Assembly (NCBI GenBank): GCA_947474905.1
Contig: CANJKQ010000081.1
Coordinates: 1 to 5,820 of the forward strand
Source of the DNA: Pseudomonadota bacterium
GTDB taxonomy: Bacteria; Pseudomonadota; Alphaproteobacteria; Sphingomonadales; Sphingomonadaceae
Direction of reading: 5' to 3'
DNA: 5,820 bases
This document shows, one piece after another, positions 1 through 4,564 of the stretch. How positions within the stretch are numbered: the first letter of the stretch is position 1; each line of letters begins with the position of its first letter. The position numbers and the translations under genes are program-made. Under the pieces are notes generated by a model. It was given only the letters and a program-made list of their open reading frames with translations. It was not told where the DNA came from and did no database searches.

Positions 1-1
1 G

Positions 2-280
2 TCGTTCCGGATGCACCAGAAGATCGCGGCCGCCATCGCCGAGCGTTCGGCCTCGATGGCGCGCCTGTTGATGCGCGAAGACATCTACTCGGCGCGCGAG
101 GCGGTCCTGGCCTCGGTCGCGGCGATGGGATCACATGAAGGCGAGGTTGCCGCCATAGTCCACTTTGCGCCTACCCTGGAGATCGACGGGCGTCTCTACG
201 GGCAAGGAACGCGCGAGGCCGGCGCGGACGGCCGGCTCATTCCGTTCGGCGTTCCCGCGCGGAGCTTGGGACAGGGCTAG
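2..280 (+). pseudogene. 3' end of a possible GntR-family (FCD-domain) regulator, running past a junction
   Basis: The frame is open from the left edge (Ser-Phe-Arg, then Met at base 11), so the 5' part lies outside the window. Residues encoded by bases 2-130 (HQKIAAAIAERSASMARLLM followed by REDIYSAREAVLASVA) resemble the last two helices of the FCD ligand-binding domain of GntR/FadR regulators, whose usual pattern is 'H..I..AI..R....A..LMR.H...A'. The final-helix His expected in that pattern is Asp here (RED). Up to about base 130 nearly every codon ends in G or C. From base 131 to the TAG at 278-280 third positions become mixed, and the roughly 50-residue tail matches nothing I know and is longer than FCD proteins normally have. 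I read this as a truncated gene fused to foreign sequence near base 131. A real, unusually tailed protein is possible. The family call rests on a short stretch. Confidence 0.42.
131..250 (-). pseudogene. Possible proline racemase / 4-hydroxyproline epimerase fragment
   Basis: Read on the minus strand and ending at a TGA (bases 133-131), this stretch encodes NEPAVRAGLARSLPVETPVD followed by LQGRRKVDYGGNLAFM. It resembles the mid-protein segment of the proline racemase family, where an 'NVPAF' motif is followed some 20-25 residues later by '(V)DVAYGGNFYA'. The YGGN match and the spacing are the evidence. Third codon positions are mostly G/C in this frame, whereas the opposite plus-strand frame is mixed over the same bases, which favours minus-strand coding ancestry. 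Intact family members run past 300 residues with catalytic Cys on both halves. Here neither Cys region is present and the frame upstream soon loses family character. It would be a non-functional remnant. GntR regulators are often found beside such catabolic genes, which is consistent with the neighbour at bases 2-130. The similarity is recalled, not computed. Confidence 0.38.
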
Positions 281-471
281 GTTATCGGCGCAGCAGGTGG
301 TTTCTCGTCGGACAACCGCGACTGGTCCGTTTCGAGTTGCTGCAGCACTGCCGTCATCAGATTGGCGGCTTGGAGGAGCCCGGCGGCATTCAGAATATTG
401 AGGAAATCGTTGCCGTCGGAGACAATCAGGTCGAGCGTACTTCGATCGATCAGAAGTCGCTGCATGCACAT
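277..471 (-). CDS. Small hypothetical protein, 64 residues
   Basis: I do not recognise this protein. From the ATG at 471 it reads MCMQRLLIDRSTLDLIVSDG, continues with NDFLNILNAAGLLQAANLMT, and ends in a polar Pro-rich tail (DEKPPAAPIT). The middle looks like amphipathic helices, with no signal peptide, membrane span or cysteine cluster. Codon third positions are predominantly G/C, unlike the opposite-strand frames, which is the main argument that it is real. The start is uncertain: the frame is open to a TTG at 492, an ATG at 471 and a second ATG at 465. The ATG at 471 is preceded by a G-rich stretch that is at best a weak ribosome binding site. It is separated from the transfer operon by a hairpin and an AT-rich gap, so it is likely transcribed separately. 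Its stop overlaps the end of the plus-strand frame that finishes at 280. Confidence 0.5.
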   Translation of the reverse strand: MCMQRLLIDRSTLDLIVSDGNDFLNILNAAGLLQAANLMTAVLQQLETDQSRLSDEKPPAAPIT

Positions 472-492
472 CAAAGCCGCCCCCGAAGCCAA

Positions 493-660
493 GAGAGCAA
501 ACGATTGTTGAATAAAGACATTCTGTCAATGTTTCGGCACGTTAAATTTGCCGAGATGTCTCTATTTTGGAGCGAGTTAGGTAAGTGCCCTTAAAGGCCT
601 ATGCCGCAACTGCGATAAGAACTCCGCTCGTCTCATTCGCAATTGCAGAAAGGTTATCGG
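493..660. other. AT-rich intergenic stretch with small inverted repeats
   Basis: No convincing coding frame is seen on either strand. The segment is clearly richer in A/T than its surroundings. It carries short inverted repeats: ACATT (519-523) with AATGT (529-533), CGGCA (535-539) with TGCCG (549-553), and the 8-bp palindrome gcaattgc (639-646). It lies between the operon-terminal hairpin and the small minus-strand gene at 277-471, so promoter or operator elements for that gene are the simplest reading. Confidence 0.5.
501..529 (-). promoter_or_regulatory. Weak candidate promoter for the 64-residue gene
   Basis: The minus strand carries a perfect TTGACA (bases 529-524). Seventeen bases further on is AATCGT (506-501), a poor match to a -10 box with three of six positions agreeing. 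It lies about 30 bp upstream of the candidate ATG at 471 and in an AT-rich context. The -35 element overlaps the ACATT/AATGT inverted repeat (519-533), which could act as an operator. Only the -35 hexamer is good. Confidence 0.22.
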
Positions 661-701
661 GCCGACGCGGTCCGGTGGGAGGTGGCCCGGACCGCGCCGA
701 C
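661..701 (-). terminator. GC-rich hairpin, probable terminator of the tra operon
   Basis: Bases 687-701 and 661-675 pair as a 15-bp stem (two G-U wobbles in the minus-strand RNA) around an 11-base loop (676-686). The stem starts 7 bases past the stop codon of the 114-residue gene. After it the minus strand reads CCGATAACCTTTCTGC, so the U-run is only three long. It is a strong, well-placed hairpin but a less than classical intrinsic terminator. It may also protect the 3' end of the transcript. Confidence 0.6.
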
Positions 702-708
702 GTTCCGG

Positions 709-1053
709 TCAGGCGTAGATGGCCTGCTCGACGCAGTGGATGCAGTCGGCCTTGCGCTCTTCGCTGGCGGAATGGGGATGGGTGGTAGCCGCCTTCTCCG
801 GGCAATCCGAACAGAGGCCATCGGCGTCCTGATGGGCACGGGCAGCGGCATCCTTGAGCGCCTGCTTGCGCGCCTCGAGCGCTTCGCGCAGGCGGGCGAA
901 GGTTACCCTGGTCTGTTCGGGGCTGGCCCGGCTCTCGAGCTGGCCCTGGATCAAGGTTGCCGGCGCGGACGCTCTGGGAGCCGGCCCGGCGGCGAGGGCA
1001 GGGGTGGCGGCCGCCGCAAGCAGCGGGGCGAGCAGATAGGCATATCGTTTCAT
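709..1053 (-). CDS. Exported small protein with two CxxC motifs, 114 residues
   Basis: I do not recognise the family. Residues 1-21 (MKRYAYLLAPLLAAAATPALA) form a typical Sec signal peptide with a likely cut after ALA, so the mature protein of about 93 residues should be periplasmic. Residues 47-75 look like a charged helix (ARLREALEARKQALKDAAAR). The C-terminal part holds C81-S-D-C84 and C104-I-H-C107 with H92 and H94 between them, an arrangement suited to a metal site or two disulfides. The start is well supported by AAGGAG (bases 1066-1061) eight bases before the ATG. It is the last gene of the run, 15 bp after the preceding stop and followed directly by a hairpin. F-type transfer systems contain disulfide-rich periplasmic proteins, so an envelope role in transfer is plausible, but this is inference from location and signal peptide. 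Confidence 0.8.
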   Translation of the reverse strand: MKRYAYLLAPLLAAAATPALAAGPAPRASAPATLIQGQLESRASPEQTRVTFARLREALEARKQALKDAAARAHQDADGLCSDCPEKAATTHPHSASEERKADCIHCVEQAIYA

Positions 1054-1060
1054 GGCTAGT

Positions 1061-1066
1061 CTCCTT
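1061..1066 (-). promoter_or_regulatory. Strong ribosome binding site of the CxxC protein gene
   Basis: AAGGAG on the minus strand lies in the 15-bp gap between the upstream stop (1071-1069) and the ATG at 1053. It fixes that start and is the best Shine-Dalgarno sequence in the operon. Confidence 0.8.
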
Positions 1067-1068
1067 GT

Positions 1069-1272
1069 TCAGAAAAAGCCGGTCCGGCGACCGTATGAGA
1101 GGTCGCCGCGCGACGAATCCCCGAGCGCCGACCGGCGCACGCTCAGGGTGACGCCCCGCCTTCCGCGGGCGCGGAAGTGGAGATCCTGGGGATCGATGTT
1201 GTTGCGTTCCGCCCAATCCTGGGCATCGCGCTCGCTCGCAAAGTCGCCGATTTCCTCGTGTTCATAGGCCAT
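1069..1272 (-). CDS. Small charged hypothetical protein, 67 residues
   Basis: The protein begins MAYEHEEIGDFASERDAQDW and is not one I recognise. The N-terminal half is acidic (EHEEIGDFASERDAQDWAE) and the C-terminal half is Arg/Gly/Ser-rich (FRARGRRGVTLSVRRS and a RRTGFF end), giving a marked charge split. There is no signal peptide, membrane span or Cys. The ATG at 1272 is chosen because GGAGAG (bases 1283-1278) precedes it at good spacing. The frame is open further upstream, but that extension is an Arg/Pro/Ser-rich shadow of the neighbouring gene. It overlaps the end of the 86-residue gene by 11 bp (1262-1272), typical of translational coupling. A small cytoplasmic regulator or nucleic-acid-binding accessory of transfer is possible but not shown. 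Confidence 0.72.
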   Translation of the reverse strand: MAYEHEEIGDFASERDAQDWAERNNIDPQDLHFRARGRRGVTLSVRRSALGDSSRGDLSYGRRTGFF

Positions 1273-1522
1273 GGTCGCTCTCCATCGGTTCGCAGGCGGG
1301 CGGTTCGGGATCGGGATCGGGCTTTGGATCAGGCGCGGCCGGCGCGAGAAACGCGACCGCCGCCGCGGCCAGCGCGACCGCGACCATTGCCAGGATGACA
1401 AGGCCCCGGGCCGCAGGCTCGGGCAGCACAAAGGCGAGAACTGCCAGCCAGACGAGCGTGGAATGCGCACGGTCGAACACCTGGGCTGCCGCGGCCGGGG
1501 CGAGGGCGGGGAGGGACCTCAC
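1262..1522 (-). CDS. Small membrane protein with Pro/Asp-rich tail, 86 residues
   Basis: This protein matches no family I know. Residues 20-34 (HSTLVWLAVLAFVLP) and 40-61 (GLVILAMVAVALAAAAVAFLAP) are strongly hydrophobic, suggesting two inner-membrane helices joined by a short loop (EPAAR). The rest is a hydrophilic tail with a PDPKPDPDPEPP run (residues 64-75). The start is a GTG at 1522, whose last two bases are the first two of the relaxase TGA (1521-1519). This 4-bp GTGA overlap implies coupled translation, and no good independent Shine-Dalgarno sequence is present. No internal ATG would keep both hydrophobic segments. A membrane accessory of the coupling protein or relaxosome fits the position, but this is inference. 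Confidence 0.7.
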   Translation of the reverse strand: MRSLPALAPAAAAQVFDRAHSTLVWLAVLAFVLPEPAARGLVILAMVAVALAAAAVAFLAPAAPDPKPDPDPEPPACEPMESDHGL

Positions 1523-4500
1523 AGGTCCAGCCCCAGCGACTTTTCCGGGCGGAGTTGGCGCACCGAAGGTTCGGGGACCTTTCCCAGCACCGCATCGAGC
1601 TTGGCCCGGAGCTCGGGGCTCATCTTCAGTTCGGGCAACTGCCTCGCGTCGACCGGATTGTTGTGGCGGGGTTCGACGTCGACTTTGCCGGTCACCTCGA
1701 GCGCGGAGGTCTTGTTCCCAGGCGTCCGGTCAAGCTGCTGCTTCAGGCCCTCGAGATTGTTGGTGACGACCATCATGTCGTCGGTCGCACGGGTGTTGAG
1801 TACATTCTGCGTGCGCTGGGTCGCGAGATTGCGCTGCGACGAGGAGATGACCTCGATTGCCTCCGGTTTCGTCATGCCCTGCGCCATGTGGGCATTGAGC
1901 GCATAGCCGAGGTCGAGCCGGCGCAGCATCGGATCGCCCGGCGCGAGCACCAGTTGCCGCTTGTCGGCAAGCTCGACCCGCACGCCTTCGGGCCGGGCCT
2001 CGAGCACCGTCGCGTAGGTCGACTTGGCAATATCCCGTCCCTGGTCCTTGTCGCGCCAGAACACGGTCTCGCCGTCATGGATTTTGAGCTCTCTCTGCTC
2101 GTAGAGCCCGATCCGGTCGAAGCGGTGATCGGGATCGATGCGGGTCGGGTCGATGACCTTGCGCCGCCCGCCAGCCTCGAGCACGACCTTGCCGTCCTTG
2201 CGGATCTCGCGGACCTCGTACTCCCCGCGCTTCAGCCTCAGTTCGCGCACGTCCATCCGCGCGTCGAACACCTGGCCAACCCGGTAGGTCGAGGCAAAGC
2301 GAAGCTCCTCGCGCGTGGTGTTGGCGCTCTGCAGGGTGGTGAGGGTGAGGCCTGGCCCTGTGAGCGTGCCTTCCTTGAGCAAGCCCGCCTGGACCCGCGC
2401 ATTGATCTCGGCGCGGTCATCGCGCCCGGCGGTGAAGATAGCGGTCGCCTCGCGCTTGTCGGGGCTGAGTGACAGCCAGAGGTTGGCGGCGCGGGAGACG
2501 TGATCGGGCCCCGCCTCAATCACCCGGCCGTGCGCGGCAAGAAGATCGAGTGCGAGGCTCGCATGGCCCTCGTTCGAGAGCCCGGCGACAGCAAGCAGCA
2601 GGGGCGAGTTTTTCTGGCGAATGTTTTCGTCCATCCGCACGGTTTCTTGCCCCGCGGCCTGGCTGACGGCGAACATCTTGCCCTGTTCGATCGCCGACAA
2701 TTGCTGGCGGTCGCCCATGAAGGGCGCCTTGGCGAGATCGAGCTGCTCGGCGAGCGCGGTCAGCCGCAGCATGTCGCGCGAGGAGACCATCGAGCTTTCG
2801 TCGGTGATGATGACCGTATTGGCGAGCGCTGCCTTGGCAGCCTCGAAGCGCTCGCCCGATCCCGCAGCCGCAGCCCCGCCATAGGTGTTGAGGAACTTGG
2901 CGATCGTGTAAGCCTCGATCCCCGCCTCGCGCATCTGCTCCGCCGACATGCCCTGGCCGCCCCCGCCGCGCAGGTCCGCTACCATCTTGTTCTGGAAGGC
3001 AAGCCCGACGAGCTTGACGCCTTCATCACTCAGGACCTTGTCGAGCGCGCCGAGCAGCGTCGACTTGCCCGCGCCCGCCACGCCCTGGACATTGAGAAAG
3101 CGATCGGTGCCGGAGAGGATCGCGACGCCGGCTGCGAGCTGTCCTTCGTTGAGCTGCCAGGTGTCGACCCCAGCGCGGGCCTGACCGAGTTCGCGCGCCG
3201 CGTCCTGCAGCCGCGCCATGGCCTGCTCGGGCGGCATGAACGCCCGGCCCATTCCGGCCCCGGCATCGATGCGGTCCAGAATCTGCTGCTCCATCGCGAG
3301 CGCGGCGGGCGTCGTCACCAGATCGAAGTGGCCATCGAGCCGCTCCGACTTGCCGGGGATCAGATGGCCCTCGCGGATGAGTTCGCCAATTCGTTCGACC
3401 ACCGCGCCGCCTTCGAGGCCCTTGATCTGGAAGCCCAGCGCGGCACTGAGGATCGCCTGCGGTGAGAACGCCGCCTCGCGCTCGGACAAGTGGCGGACGG
3501 CGGATGCCGTCGCGTGCTGGGCCTTGATCGTATCTGCCGGCAGGAGCAGGGCGGCCGCGCCGCTCACCGCGAGCGGACTTGGCACACGCAGCGCAGCGCC
3601 GATCCGGGTCGACACTTCACCAAGCCCGGCGGTCGCGGTTTCGCGGAAGGTTGGACGTGCCTGCAAATCGGCACGTTCACGTGCCTCAGCGACAAGTGAT
3701 TTCCCGTCAAAGCCGAGCTCCTGTGCGCGCTGCTGCCAACTTTCGGTCAGCGCACCGCGGTCATCGACGGCCAGTTTTGGGTCGCGGGTGTAGAGCGTGA
3801 TCTGCTTTTTGGTTTCGAGCCGCGTCGCGCCCGTCTCCGCGATCTTCGCCTCGATCTCGGTGGTGCGGGTAGAGAACGCCTTGATGACCTCGCTCGGCAC
3901 GCCCTTGATCTCGAACGAGCCATGCTTTCCGGCCGCTTCGGTCTCGTAGCCGAGCTTCTGCAACTGGGCGCGGAAGGCGGCGTGGTAGAACTGCCCGATC
4001 GTCGTGTTGTTCTTCCAGATTTCGCCATTCCACAGCGCCTTCCATGTCCCCTTGGGATCGCGGGTCAGGTTGGCGACGACGGCGTGGATATGGCCCTGCG
4101 GATCGAGCGCACGGCTCGTGTCATGGGCGAACAGGGCATAGACGAGATTGCCGGTCTTTTGCGGCTCGCCGCTGCGCGAGCGGTCGTAATTGCGGCTCTC
4201 GGCAAACTGCTTCTCGACGAGCTGCGACATCGTCGATTTGACGGCTGCAAGATGCGCATCGAGGATCCGCTTGTCGCCGGTCACCAGCGCCAGGATCGAG
4301 GCGGACTTCGGCATCGAGAACGTGAGGTCGAGACCCAGGCGCCGGCCCTCGACCTGCCCGACCATCTCGCCATCGGGCAGCCGCCCATTGAGGATCGCCT
4401 CGAACGCGCTCTTCTCGACCTGGCCCGAGAGGCCCAGGTCGCGCGCACCTTCGCCGCCCCAGACCCCAGCCTCCGCGTGTTCCTGCTCGGTGTAATAGTT

Positions 4501-4560
4501 GTCGTTGGCGAAATAGGCGGCGGCCCCGCTCGACGACCTGACGGATGCGATGGAGTGCAT
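1519..4560 (-). CDS. traI: MobF-family conjugative relaxase-helicase (TrwC/TraI class), 1013 residues
   Basis: The enzyme nicks oriT, stays bound to the 5' end through a tyrosine, and unwinds the strand to be transferred. The N-terminus MHSIASVRSSSGAAAYFAND matches TrwC/TraI starts, with candidate catalytic tyrosines Y16, Y22 and Y23. The FSMPKS segment (81-86) and the HUH triad H146, H157, H159 (DPQGHIHAVVAN) have the spacing of TrwC H150/H161/H163. The RecD-like helicase follows: Walker A GVAGAGKST (493-501), Walker B IITDES with D587/E588, GDRQQL (616-621), R648-Q649, YALNAHMAQGMT (886-897) and NTRATDDMMVVT (922-933). Its length resembles TrwC (966) rather than F TraI (1756), so there is one helicase unit and no long C-terminal extension. 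The tail after about 940 is unassigned. The ATG at 4560 is chosen because family similarity starts there. GGAG (4574-4571) precedes it, and only 4 bp separate it from the traD stop. The 35 upstream in-frame residues lie in traD. Confidence 0.95.
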   Translation of the reverse strand: MHSIASVRSSSGAAAYFANDNYYTEQEHAEAGVWGGEGARDLGLSGQVEKSAFEAILNGRLPDGEMVGQVEGRRLGLDLTFSMPKSASILALVTGDKRILDAHLAAVKSTMSQLVEKQFAESRNYDRSRSGEPQKTGNLVYALFAHDTSRALDPQGHIHAVVANLTRDPKGTWKALWNGEIWKNNTTIGQFYHAAFRAQLQKLGYETEAAGKHGSFEIKGVPSEVIKAFSTRTTEIEAKIAETGATRLETKKQITLYTRDPKLAVDDRGALTESWQQRAQELGFDGKSLVAEARERADLQARPTFRETATAGLGEVSTRIGAALRVPSPLAVSGAAALLLPADTIKAQHATASAVRHLSEREAAFSPQAILSAALGFQIKGLEGGAVVERIGELIREGHLIPGKSERLDGHFDLVTTPAALAMEQQILDRIDAGAGMGRAFMPPEQAMARLQDAARELGQARAGVDTWQLNEGQLAAGVAILSGTDRFLNVQGVAGAGKSTLLGALDKVLSDEGVKLVGLAFQNKMVADLRGGGGQGMSAEQMREAGIEAYTIAKFLNTYGGAAAAGSGERFEAAKAALANTVIITDESSMVSSRDMLRLTALAEQLDLAKAPFMGDRQQLSAIEQGKMFAVSQAAGQETVRMDENIRQKNSPLLLAVAGLSNEGHASLALDLLAAHGRVIEAGPDHVSRAANLWLSLSPDKREATAIFTAGRDDRAEINARVQAGLLKEGTLTGPGLTLTTLQSANTTREELRFASTYRVGQVFDARMDVRELRLKRGEYEVREIRKDGKVVLEAGGRRKVIDPTRIDPDHRFDRIGLYEQRELKIHDGETVFWRDKDQGRDIAKSTYATVLEARPEGVRVELADKRQLVLAPGDPMLRRLDLGYALNAHMAQGMTKPEAIEVISSSQRNLATQRTQNVLNTRATDDMMVVTNNLEGLKQQLDRTPGNKTSALEVTGKVDVEPRHNNPVDARQLPELKMSPELRAKLDAVLGKVPEPSVRQLRPEKSLGLDL

Positions 4561-4564
4561 GGGC

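Noticed and set aside
251..529. Upstream part of the minus-strand open frame that contains the racemase-like piece
   Set aside because: Only the part up to about base 250 resembles a known family. The remainder overlaps the better small gene in another frame and looks non-coding.
337..594. 85-codon plus-strand open frame
   Set aside because: No recognisable motif, no good ribosome binding site, and codon bias favours the minus-strand gene over the shared bases.
493..708. Possible oriT or transposon end in the AT-rich gap
   Set aside because: The inverted repeats are only 5-8 bp, no known nic sequence or IS/Tn terminal repeat can be read, and no transposase or resolvase is nearby.
599..1216. 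205-codon minus-strand open frame overlapping the 114- and 67-residue genes
   Set aside because: It has an Arg/Pro-rich shadow composition. The alternative frame has a signal peptide, a strong ribosome binding site and a sensible end.
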